A DNA stretch of 64,000 nucleotides from Planctomycetaceae bacterium UBA2671 (lineage in GTDB: Bacteria; Planctomycetota; Planctomycetia; Planctomycetales; Planctomycetaceae), in NCBI GenBank assembly GCA_002359185.1, contig DEML01000120.1, forward strand, positions 1 through 64,000. The letters are read 5' to 3'. Below, piece after piece: positions 52,627-61,230 of the stretch. The notes beneath the pieces were generated by a model. It was not told where the DNA came from and did no database searches. It saw only the letters and a program-made list of their open reading frames with translations. Numbering within the stretch: the first letter of the stretch is position 1; every line of letters begins with the position of its first letter. A program made the position numbers and the translations under genes.

Positions 52627-53883
52627 TCAATGACTGATGCAGAACAGATGATTTTCTCCACGAATGAAAAGTTGATCGTCAACCGGGGAGGGCGTTGCGT
52701 CGATTGTTTCTCCAAGATTGTTCGTTGAGAGGATTTTCAATTCCGGAGAATTTTCAATCACAACAGTCGTGCCATCGCGATCAGAAAGATAAATGTAATC
52801 GGGAGTTGCCACAGGTGAGGCATAAATGTTAGTCAGCCCGATCCGTTCTGTGCTGTAATACGGTTCGCCGGTTTTCGCATCGACGCAGGTGAGGAGTCCG
52901 GTTTTTGCTTTGTAGTAGTAGAGTCGTCCTTCGGTCAGGAGTAGTGAAGCAATATCGGGCGTGTCACGATCTCTGGACCAGACAACATTTTCGGTCCCGG
53001 CGATATCTCCCGTTCCGTCAAGTTTAAAGGCTCCGACAAATGCGCCGCGAAATCCGCTTCCCACAATAACCAGGCCATCCTGATGAACGGGGGAGGCGAC
53101 CGGACGCTGAGTCTGACCTCCACAGCGCCACAATTCTTTGCCAGTTTCAAAATCGTAAGACCGTGCATAATTCTCGCCGTTCATGATAATCTGTTTCTGG
53201 CCATCATGTTCAACAATCAGCGGCGTCGCCCAGCAGGTTGGCTCATCACGTTCCACTTTCCAGATTGTTTCGCCTGTTATTTTATCCAGCGCAAATAAAT
53301 ACGATTGCCCTTCGTGATCCCAGGGAACAATCAATTTGTCGTCTTCCAATGTCGGCGAACTGCCTTCCCCGAACATATTTCGGGTTTGCATTTGTCCCAG
53401 CATTTTTTTCCAGACCAACTCACCATCCAGTGTGTAACAGTACAAACCCCGCGAGCCAAATGAAACATAGAGGTGCGTTCCATCAGTGCAGGGAGAAGCT
53501 GAGGCAAAGCCGTTGGTTTGATGTGTTTCTTCGTGAGGTTGAGCTTCGATGGCTGTTTTCTGCCAAATCAACTCACCATTGCTGCGGTTATAACACAGGG
53601 TGATAAATCGAAACATCGGCAAGCCAGCTGCACTTCGATCGATTTCCTCAGCGGAAGTTATATAGACCCGATCCTTCCAAATAATCGGAGAGCTCGAACC
53701 ACGACCGGGGACAGCCACTTTCCAATGGAGATTTTCGTTCTCTGACCAACTTGTCGGAGGCGTTGCAGTTGTTGAGACTCCATTGCCAGATTCTCCTCGC
53801 CAGTGAGGCCAGTTCTCTGCCATCGTTGTTGTCTGGAAACTCAAAATGAATGTCAGAAACAAGAACTTCAATCCGTAAGACAT
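52627..53883 (-). CDS. Exported PQQ/BamB-like beta-propeller protein
   Basis: A 418-residue protein with a signal peptide (LKFLFLTFILSFQTTTMAE). It starts its mature part with NWPHWRGESGNGVS, the usual opening of planctomycete PQQ-like propellers, and shows repeated blades such as GELVWKKMLG, GETIWKVERDE and GKELWRCGGQ. A BamB-like outer-membrane assembly role is unlikely, since these are abundant in planctomycetes and may act as oxidases or binding scaffolds. It lies 46 bases from the convergent end of the large fusion gene. Confidence 0.9.
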   Translation of the reverse strand: MSYGLKFLFLTFILSFQTTTMAENWPHWRGESGNGVSTTATPPTSWSENENLHWKVAVPGRGSSSPIIWKDRVYITSAEEIDRSAAGLPMFRFITLCYNRSNGELIWQKTAIEAQPHEETHQTNGFASASPCTDGTHLYVSFGSRGLYCYTLDGELVWKKMLGQMQTRNMFGEGSSPTLEDDKLIVPWDHEGQSYLFALDKITGETIWKVERDEPTCWATPLIVEHDGQKQIIMNGENYARSYDFETGKELWRCGGQTQRPVASPVHQDGLVIVGSGFRGAFVGAFKLDGTGDIAGTENVVWSRDRDTPDIASLLLTEGRLYYYKAKTGLLTCVDAKTGEPYYSTERIGLTNIYASPVATPDYIYLSDRDGTTVVIENSPELKILSTNNLGETIDATPSPVDDQLFIRGENHLFCISH

Positions 53884-53990
53884 GCAAAACTCCGTTGAAT
53901 TTATTGCGATCAGTATTAGTTTGCTTAAATCGGCTCTCTTATCCTAGGAATGATCAAGCAGTTTTTCCAGAGGCAATTCAGCCAAAGCGA

Positions 53991-55469
53991 TCAAAGTCTT
54001 TCTGGATTGACAGGAATTTTCGGAGTTTTTCCAGAGGCTCGTGCTCGCAATAATGGACGAAGTTTATTCATGACTATCTGGGATTGAGCATCTGGCTGTA
54101 TCGCCAGATTATTGAACTCTCTCGAATCGGCATGATGATCGTATAGTTCGGAACCGTACTTACCTTCACCCCATTCGGTAAATCGGTATCGTTCCGTTCG
54201 AATACTGCATCCCATGACTTGCTCCGGGAGTCGATCATCGGCTGGCCTCAAAATCTGTGTAATCGCATATCCTTTCCAGTCAGAAAGCGGATCAGACAGG
54301 AGTTGACTCAGGCTTCGACCTTCCAGCCCCTCTGGAGACTGTATTCCTGCAAGTTCAGTCAATGTCGGATAGAGATCCACAAATTCCACAATTCTCTGAC
54401 ACGGGCCGCTGCCTGTTGAAGAAGGATCTCGAATAATCAAAGGGGCGCGGGCTCCCTGTTCAAACAGAGTTCGCTTTTGCCAAACACCGTTATGCTCACC
54501 AAGATGATATCCGTGATCACTCCAGAAAACGACAATCGTATTGTCGGTCAACTCAAGTGCATCGAGAGCGTTCAACAATCGCCCGACCTGAGCGTCGATA
54601 AAACTGACGCAGGCATAATAAGCCTGCGTTGCTTTCAATAATGTGGCTTCATCAAGATTGTAATTGGGGACTGGGCAATTGTGTGCAAATGCAGCAGTGG
54701 GAATATCGTCACGGTCTCCTTGAGGAGCATAAGGCAGTCGGAGTGTCTCCACCGGATACATGTCAAAATACTTTTTGGGAGCGACATAAGGCGTGTGAGG
54801 CCGAAAGAAGCCAACCCCCAGAAAGAAAGGTTCCTTCTTATTTTCCTGCATGAGCTTGATCGCTTCAGTCGCAATCATGCCATCGGTTTGTTCGGCATCA
54901 GTTCCTTCAGCAGCCAGCCAACTCAATGCGCCGCTAATTTTTCGATGCGGTTCTGCATTATAGACTAAAGCTTCCTCAGCTTTATCACGACCTTTTGGAT
55001 TGACTGTTTGATTCCAGGAAGGTGGATCATCAAAACCATCCGTCCCTATTGAGGCAGGGACATTGTAGTGATAGATTTTTCCTACCCGAGCCGCAAAGTA
55101 TCCTGCGTTTTGGAAGGACTGGGGAAGGGTGACGACATCCGGAACTTCATCCCGAAAATGTCGATCGAGATCGTAAACCTTGATCGTGTCAGGACGTAAT
55201 CCCGTCATGATCGAAGCCCGGGTCGGATTGCACAACGGAAGTTGATTATAAGCCCGCTGAAAAGAGACACCACTGGCCGCTAATCGATCAATGTTCGGGG
55301 TTTTTGCAATCAGATCCCCATAACATCCCAGCGTGCAGGCCAGATCATCAACTGCGATAAACAGCACATTCGGTGGACGCTTTGCAGCCTCTAACTCCTT
55401 CGCAAGAAGTTGACTAAAAGTGGAACAGGACAGGGAAATCAACAACAGAAAAGCATTGAAATAATTCAT
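53991..55469 (-). CDS. Secreted type I sulfatase (iduronate-2-sulfatase-like)
   Basis: A 492-residue protein with a signal peptide (residues 1-23). The sulfatase signature is CNPTRASIMTGLRP; Cys80 is the residue turned into formylglycine by a Cys-type maturation enzyme. Metal ligands are in VLFIAVDDL (Asp-Asp) and VVFWSDHGYHLGEHN (Asp-His). The iduronate-2-sulfatase-like pattern (GVGFFRPHTPYVAPKKYFDMY) is present. It should release sulfate from polysaccharides outside the cell. It is followed upstream on the same strand by DUF1501 and PSCyt1 genes, a grouping typical of planctomycete polysaccharide utilisation. No dedicated maturation enzyme gene is in the window. Confidence 0.95.
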   Translation of the reverse strand: MNYFNAFLLLISLSCSTFSQLLAKELEAAKRPPNVLFIAVDDLACTLGCYGDLIAKTPNIDRLAASGVSFQRAYNQLPLCNPTRASIMTGLRPDTIKVYDLDRHFRDEVPDVVTLPQSFQNAGYFAARVGKIYHYNVPASIGTDGFDDPPSWNQTVNPKGRDKAEEALVYNAEPHRKISGALSWLAAEGTDAEQTDGMIATEAIKLMQENKKEPFFLGVGFFRPHTPYVAPKKYFDMYPVETLRLPYAPQGDRDDIPTAAFAHNCPVPNYNLDEATLLKATQAYYACVSFIDAQVGRLLNALDALELTDNTIVVFWSDHGYHLGEHNGVWQKRTLFEQGARAPLIIRDPSSTGSGPCQRIVEFVDLYPTLTELAGIQSPEGLEGRSLSQLLSDPLSDWKGYAITQILRPADDRLPEQVMGCSIRTERYRFTEWGEGKYGSELYDHHADSREFNNLAIQPDAQSQIVMNKLRPLLRARASGKTPKIPVNPERL

Positions 55470-55528
55470 ACAGATCGTTTAACAAAATGATTTTTGAGTG
55501 GTGGTGATGTTCGCTGATTACTTCTACT

Positions 55529-56881
55529 TTAAGCAAACAGTTCCGTCACAACCTTACCACCTTCAGGACCTGTCAAACGATGATCTCTGCCAGCATGCCA
55601 GTATTTCAGTTCATTTGGCGGTAATCCCAATGCATTCAGAATAGTTGCATGCAGGTCGCGGAAGTGTACTTTTCCTTCGACGGCTCTGGCACCCGTTTCG
55701 TCGGTCTTTCCATGCACATACCCTCCTTTGACTCCCGCTCCAGCCATCCAAAATGTGAAACCTCTCGAGTTGTGACCGGTTTCGTCTTTTTTATCTCCGG
55801 GGGTGATACCGGGACGTCCGAACTCTCCACCCCAGACGACCAGAGTCTCGTCGAGCATACCTCGCAATTTAAGATCATCGAGCAGAGCGGCGACAGGGGC
55901 GTCTGTCGCATTGCAGTTCGCCGTTAAATCGCGACGATGATTTTTGTGTTGATCCCAACTGCCATGATTCACTTCGATAAACCTTACACCAGCTTCAGCG
56001 AAACGTCTGGCTAACAGACACTGCCTGCCAAAATCGCTGGGCTTGCAAGTTCCAATCTGCTCTGAGTTCTGGCCGACACGATAGCGCTCCAGGGTCGCTT
56101 TCGTTTCTGAACTCAAATCGAGTAGATCAGGAGCGGACATCTGCATTCGGAAGCCGAGTTCCATCGATTCAATCACACTTTCGAGTTGCTGATCTCCCGG
56201 TCGCTGAAGAACATGTTGATGATTCATCCTTTGAACGAAATCGAGTTGCTTTTCTTTTGAAGAATAAGGCAGATGCGAACTCGTGACATTGCTGATGGTC
56301 GCCTGCGCCATACTTTCGCCATTGACGCCGATTGGAGTTCCATTGTAAATCGATGGGAGAAATGAACTGGAATAAACCGAACTTTTCGACGTGTTAAAAC
56401 TGAGAAACCCCGGTAAATTCTGATTCTCAGTGCCGAGTCCGTAGGTAATCCAACTTCCCAGACTTGGGCGTTCTCTTAGACGATCGCCCGTATGCAGTTG
56501 CAGAAAAGACTGGGCATGAATCGTGGTGTCGGCATGCATGCCATTGATCACACACAAGTCATCTGCATGACGAGCCGTCTCGGGAAGTAGTTCGGAAATA
56601 TGAAGCCCACTTTCTCCATACTGTTTGAATTCAAATACAGAGCCGGGGTGCGGTTTGTCCCCGGTTTGCGGTTTGTAATCGAATGTATCCATATGAGCGG
56701 GCCCACCACTCATGCAGAGGAAAATGACACGCTTTGCCCGGGCTGGCAACTGGGGAATCCTGGCCGAAAGACTTCCATCTGAACTTTCAGCCTGAACAGG
56801 TTGCCCGCACAACGCCTGTAACGCCAGATATCCAAAACCACAGGAAACAGTCTGCAACATGCTGCGACGAGAGTGTGTCAT
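55529..56881 (-). CDS. DUF1501 exported protein
   Basis: A 450-residue protein with a twin-arginine-type start (SRRSMLQTVSCGFGYLALQAL). The DUF1501 pattern is clear: RAKRVIFLCMSGGPAHMDTFDYKP, ADDLCVINGMHAD, GSWITYGLGTENQNLPGFLSF, RFIEVNHGSWDQH, VVWGGEFGR and GHNSRGFTFWMAGAGVKGGY. The family has a sulfatase-like (alkaline phosphatase) fold and is nearly always next to DUF1549/DUF1553 proteins, as here (53 bases downstream of that gene). The reaction is unknown. Confidence 0.94.
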   Translation of the reverse strand: MTHSRRSMLQTVSCGFGYLALQALCGQPVQAESSDGSLSARIPQLPARAKRVIFLCMSGGPAHMDTFDYKPQTGDKPHPGSVFEFKQYGESGLHISELLPETARHADDLCVINGMHADTTIHAQSFLQLHTGDRLRERPSLGSWITYGLGTENQNLPGFLSFNTSKSSVYSSSFLPSIYNGTPIGVNGESMAQATISNVTSSHLPYSSKEKQLDFVQRMNHQHVLQRPGDQQLESVIESMELGFRMQMSAPDLLDLSSETKATLERYRVGQNSEQIGTCKPSDFGRQCLLARRFAEAGVRFIEVNHGSWDQHKNHRRDLTANCNATDAPVAALLDDLKLRGMLDETLVVWGGEFGRPGITPGDKKDETGHNSRGFTFWMAGAGVKGGYVHGKTDETGARAVEGKVHFRDLHATILNALGLPPNELKYWHAGRDHRLTGPEGGKVVTELFA

Positions 56882-56934
56882 ATTGATGGCTCGATTTCAT
56901 AATGGTTTGAAAAATGTATTGTCACTTTTGCCCG

Positions 56935-59265
56935 CTAATCAATGTAGCGAAACTCGTTTGTCATCATTAACGACTGACAAAAACTGCTCCAGGACTTCAG
57001 TTCATTCTGGGTTTCTGTCTGAGTGAACTCAATCAACTCGAGTGAAGCCTTCTTTTCATCTGCCGTAGGACTGCGGCTGAGGATTTTTTGAAACGTGAGG
57101 TTTACACGGTCTTCGGAAGTTTTTGCGGAGTCTTGAAGAACCTTTGCCAGCTGCTCAGCTTGTTCGATCACAAAAAGATTGTTGTAAAGATACAATGCCT
57201 GCCCCGGCACAATGCTGTCATCTCTTTTCCCGGTTACGGTCGTGAATTCAGGCAGATTAAAAGCAGCCAGTTCTGGTGGAGGCGAATTTCTCAAATAGCA
57301 CAGATAAACACTGCGATGCCGACTGGGCTGATGGAGATTGCCAGCTTTATTCACCAGGATATCTCGATGACGAATTATTGAACCGTCTCCCGGAGTCAAA
57401 TCGAGTTGACCGCTGATAGCCAGGATACTGTCCCGGAGTTCCTCGGCGGTCAGTCTGCTGCGATTGTGACGGGCGAGCAACTTATTTTCCTCGTCACCTT
57501 TAAGAAGCTGAGAATCGACACTGCTACTCAACTGGTAAGTTCGACTCAAGACAATTTCCCGAATTATTTGTTTGACCGACCAGCCATTTTTCTGAAAACG
57601 AATTGCCATATGGTCAAGTAATTGAGGATGAGTGGGAGGTTCTCCATACTTGCCAAAATCATCCGGTGTGCGAACGATACCCTCGCCAAAAAGATGCTGC
57701 CAGATCCGATTGACCATGACCCGCGAAGTCAGGGGATGATTCTCATGTGTAATCCATTCAGCCAGCTGTAGACGCCCACTATTTTCAGCTTCAATCGACA
57801 AATTCTCGGCTTCATCAATCTGACAAGCCGATAGAAAACCGCGAGGTACTGACTCGCCCAGTTTTTTGGAATCACCATTGATATTGATTTTACAGTCTGC
57901 CGGCTCTTTCTTGTCTCGAACGCCCATCGCCAGAGGGGTTCCAATTTCCCATTTCGGTTTTGGAATCGCTTTGGGTTTTCCAGTATCTGATTCCAGTAGG
58001 ATGACTGTCTCAACAAAATCCTCAGGCGGTAAAACTTTCGCAGCTGTTTGCAGTACATGCAAATCGGTTGGAGGGGCAGTCAACTTTTCATTTCCAGCTA
58101 GCCCCCACATCGTTTCGCTGCTTGTGAATAACCCCGCCATGGCATAGTAATCTCGTGTCGGTATCGGATCGAATTTGTGATCGTGACACCGGGCACAGGC
58201 TACACTGATCCCCATCAATCCTCGTCCGACCACATCGATTTGATCTGCCACGACATCCATATCAAAATCGTTATTCATGGCCTTGGCGGGCTTGGCTGAC
58301 AGTGCCAGAAAACCAGTCGCGATCAGATAGCGGTCTCGAAGTTCAGGTGAGTCAGTCGGCAGCAGATCTCCTGCCAGTTGCTCTTTCAGGAACTGATTGT
58401 ACGGCGTGTCTTGATTGAAAGATTCAATCACATAGTCTCGATACCGCCACGCATGAGGAAAAGTCGGGTTCCGGCTTAACCCATCATTTCCATTCGACTC
58501 GGCATAACGCGCCACGTCCAACCAATGTCTACCCCAGTGGACACCAAACTGAGGACTTGCCAGCAGTTCATCGACAAGGTCAGATACTGCAAGTTGTCCA
58601 CGGCTCTCAAAGTCTGACACATATTCTTCAATCTGCTCCAGCTTTGGAGGCAAACCGACTAAATCGTAATAGAGGCGGCGAATCAGAAATCGGGGAGAGG
58701 CGTCTTCAACAGGTGAGAATCCTGCAGCTTCGATGCGAGATAGTATAAATCGATCGATATCATTTCGTGGCCAATCGACAAGTTTGACGTCTGGGACCTT
58801 ATGATCGATAATCGGCTGAAGGGACCAGAGGTCCGATTCCGTTTTTTCCTGTTTCGGAATTGGAGCTTCTTGGGATTTCCGTGGATCGGGTGCATTTCGG
58901 GAAACCCAATTCACAAAGTCGTTGATGATCGCTTCCGGGAGAGGTTCCTCGGGCGGCATTTCTGTGCCGTCGTAACGGAGGGCCTGAATAATCAAACTTT
59001 CGTCCGGCTTCCCATGCACCAGAGCAGGGCCAGATAGTCCTCCGCTCATCACTGTATCGCGGGTGTCGAGCCTGAGGCCGCCCCCCAGTTCTTCGGAATC
59101 AGCGGAGTGACATTCGTAGCAGTGCTTAACGAGGACAGGACGAATTTTGCTCTCAAAGAACGTCACATCTTCTGGAGAGAGTTCTTCTGCTTTGAGAGTT
59201 GAGAAACTCCACATCGATGTAAGTAACAATATGCCAATAAATGAGCGTGTTCTCAATGAATGCAC
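56935..59265 (-). CDS. PSCyt1-DUF1549-DUF1553 exported cytochrome-like protein
   Basis: A 776-residue protein in this start, which uses a GTG just before a signal peptide (LRTRSFIGILLLTSMWSFST). The open frame extends 38 codons further upstream without signal features. A PSCyt1 domain has one heme c site (HCYECHSADSEELGGGLRLD). DUF1549 follows (WPRNDIDRFILSRIEAAGF to YAESNGNDG), then DUF1553 (GRLQLAEWITHENHPLTSRVMVNRIWQHLFGEGIVRTPDDFG to the end). It forms the usual planctomycete pair with the DUF1501 gene downstream, thought to work in secreted polymer or sugar degradation. The exact start is uncertain. Confidence 0.92.
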   Translation of the reverse strand: MHSLRTRSFIGILLLTSMWSFSTLKAEELSPEDVTFFESKIRPVLVKHCYECHSADSEELGGGLRLDTRDTVMSGGLSGPALVHGKPDESLIIQALRYDGTEMPPEEPLPEAIINDFVNWVSRNAPDPRKSQEAPIPKQEKTESDLWSLQPIIDHKVPDVKLVDWPRNDIDRFILSRIEAAGFSPVEDASPRFLIRRLYYDLVGLPPKLEQIEEYVSDFESRGQLAVSDLVDELLASPQFGVHWGRHWLDVARYAESNGNDGLSRNPTFPHAWRYRDYVIESFNQDTPYNQFLKEQLAGDLLPTDSPELRDRYLIATGFLALSAKPAKAMNNDFDMDVVADQIDVVGRGLMGISVACARCHDHKFDPIPTRDYYAMAGLFTSSETMWGLAGNEKLTAPPTDLHVLQTAAKVLPPEDFVETVILLESDTGKPKAIPKPKWEIGTPLAMGVRDKKEPADCKININGDSKKLGESVPRGFLSACQIDEAENLSIEAENSGRLQLAEWITHENHPLTSRVMVNRIWQHLFGEGIVRTPDDFGKYGEPPTHPQLLDHMAIRFQKNGWSVKQIIREIVLSRTYQLSSSVDSQLLKGDEENKLLARHNRSRLTAEELRDSILAISGQLDLTPGDGSIIRHRDILVNKAGNLHQPSRHRSVYLCYLRNSPPPELAAFNLPEFTTVTGKRDDSIVPGQALYLYNNLFVIEQAEQLAKVLQDSAKTSEDRVNLTFQKILSRSPTADEKKASLELIEFTQTETQNELKSWSSFCQSLMMTNEFRYID

Positions 59266-59403
59266 GGCAAGGACTTCACGGCAGGAGTAAACGGGGGGGG
59301 AGATTCCAATAAGCAAAAGCTTATCAGTCGTCGTATGTCGACTCAAGCCTAATTTGCCTGTGAAGAGGCACTCAAGCAAAATATTCCATTACACACAGTT
59401 GAA

Positions 59404-59465
59404 GGTCAGGCACTGCCTGACGAATTGTGCGATCCCCCCTGTTTGTCGTCAGGCAGTTCCTGACC
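59404..59465. repeat. Long REP-like hairpin
   Basis: Arms of 20 bases at 59404-59423 and 59446-59465 are complementary with one mismatch, around a 22-base loop. Each arm also carries the smaller palindromic motif tcaggca-tgcctga in part. It lies between two minus-strand genes (the outer-membrane barrel and the DUF1549 gene) and could end or stabilise the upstream transcript. Confidence 0.8.
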
Positions 59466-59503
59466 TGCAGTTTATTGATCTGCAGCAACCTATGGAAAAT
59501 CGT

Positions 59504-61222
59504 CTAGAATTTGGATTGGAGTTCGAATCGAATTCCATGACCTGGATCGGTGGATTCTCGTTTGGATGCAAAGGTATCCATGATTAAGAACCAGTGTTGG
59601 TTGAGGGCTTTCTGGTAGCGAATTCCCGTCGCAATGGCGGCATCATTAGTACCGTCAGTATCCTGACGTCCGCCGATCTCCCAGATGATCTGTTCGCGGG
59701 TATCGCAGAAGAAGAGTTGATAGCCGAGGCTTGCGCCGATCACGTTGCTCGCGTTGTTATCGAGCGGGGCTCCATAGTTCCCCAGACCGGCAGCTGAAAA
59801 CAGAAGACCCGTTTGTCCCAAAGGTCCACCGTTGAGAGGACCACGGGAAGCAGAAGTGAACTGATCAATTCCCCAGAACGTATTCAGAAAGATCAAATCA
59901 TTCGTGTGATGGGGAGTCCACGAGAGTTGATGAAAGAGCAATTCTCCTTGACCAGCCAGATTCGTTTCTCCGTTTGTCGGAAACGAGGCAAGAATATGGG
60001 CTGAAGAGTTGTAAGTGTTTTCAAAGCCGTGAATCCGTTGAATGGAACTCAGACCCATCACCGCCAGATCATCAGCTCCACTATTTGACCAGACATAGGC
60101 AAAGTCGGCATTGATGGTACTGGAGCGAATATCGGTCTCCGTAAAGTATCCAATCATCTGATTATCATTCCCGAGAACATTCGGGCCCGTCAAATTATCT
60201 CGATTGATTTCATTCCAGGCATACACGAACGTACCCCGGTAGTTGAGGATGCCATTGCCGTTGAGAGTATTTCGCGTAATCGTCAACGCATCGATACGAT
60301 CTTCATTGAGCAATAATCCCTGCTGAAAAGACATCGGCTGGCGTCCGATCGAAAATCCGTAATCGAGTGCCCGTCGATCATAAGGGTCGAGATACGGAAA
60401 GACTTCCCCGAAGTCGCCTTCAAAGAATAATGTCTGTATTTGATCGTTCAGACCATCGAGACCATTACTGTTGCGGAAATCGTAGCCAGAAAATTGTCGT
60501 GTGCCATTATTCTGTTCATCAAGTGGTCTCAGTCCAAGCAGAACGCGTTCGGTGCCGGAGAGATTCAATTGGGTGAATAAGTCCAGCCGATTTGCCCACT
60601 CAGTCACATCTGGTGATGTACCATTCTCGAATTGATTGATGCCCGTTCGAAATGTACCAAATACCCACAACGAAGGTCGCCAGATTGCACCTGTTGGTGT
60701 AACAATCCCCTGTCGTAAAAAGCCCGGTGCCAAAAATTCTTCATTGAGTTCAAGCAACAAAGGTGGTCTTTCCGGTACAGGTTGAATACCAATGGCATGT
60801 CGATCCAAATCGGTATGCGGCTCGACATGCTCTGAACACAGCAGATGCTCAAACAGATGGGCCAGGGGTTCAGCAGGGGTCTCCAGTGCATGAAGAAAAC
60901 CTTCGCTCAGTTCCGAGAACAAAGGAGGTTTTTCTTCGACGACTGAATGATCGTACTGGACCGGCGGGGCGAACGGGCTGAGGCTGCCTGGTCCCGAGTA
61001 ATAATGATAATCGTGGAGTTGATAGCATTCTTCATCAGGAATAATCAACTCACTGGCACTCTCAGCAGGTAAGGGAAGAGGCAAGAGTTCCAGTGAATCT
61101 TCAGCTAATAAATTTGACTGTAAAATCAAGATACTCAGACAACAACCACACCCGCGCAGCATTACATTCAACGCTAATTTGCGAAAGACTGAATTCCATT
61201 TCTGAGTATCACGGCGATTCAT
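59504..61222 (-). CDS. Outer-membrane beta-barrel protein (porin-like)
   Basis: A 572-residue protein from the ATG at 61222, with a signal peptide (LNVMLRGCGCCLSILILQSNLLAED). Residues about 60-170 are a Pro-rich region with an internal repeat (EKPPLFSELSEGFLHAL and ERPPLLLELNEEFLAPGF). From about 185 on, amphipathic strands of barrel type occur (SLWVFGTFRTGINQF, LDLFTQLNLSGTERVLLGLRP, GFSIGRQPMSFQQGLLLNEDR, FVYAWNEINRD, ASLGYQLFFCDTREQIIWEIGG), and the final residue is Phe as in outer-membrane barrels. It begins eight bases after the stop of a pentaheme cytochrome gene, so the two are co-transcribed and may act together. Confidence 0.85.
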   Translation of the reverse strand: MNRRDTQKWNSVFRKLALNVMLRGCGCCLSILILQSNLLAEDSLELLPLPLPAESASELIIPDEECYQLHDYHYYSGPGSLSPFAPPVQYDHSVVEEKPPLFSELSEGFLHALETPAEPLAHLFEHLLCSEHVEPHTDLDRHAIGIQPVPERPPLLLELNEEFLAPGFLRQGIVTPTGAIWRPSLWVFGTFRTGINQFENGTSPDVTEWANRLDLFTQLNLSGTERVLLGLRPLDEQNNGTRQFSGYDFRNSNGLDGLNDQIQTLFFEGDFGEVFPYLDPYDRRALDYGFSIGRQPMSFQQGLLLNEDRIDALTITRNTLNGNGILNYRGTFVYAWNEINRDNLTGPNVLGNDNQMIGYFTETDIRSSTINADFAYVWSNSGADDLAVMGLSSIQRIHGFENTYNSSAHILASFPTNGETNLAGQGELLFHQLSWTPHHTNDLIFLNTFWGIDQFTSASRGPLNGGPLGQTGLLFSAAGLGNYGAPLDNNASNVIGASLGYQLFFCDTREQIIWEIGGRQDTDGTNDAAIATGIRYQKALNQHWFLIMDTFASKRESTDPGHGIRFELQSKF

Positions 61223-61230
61223 ATATTGAA

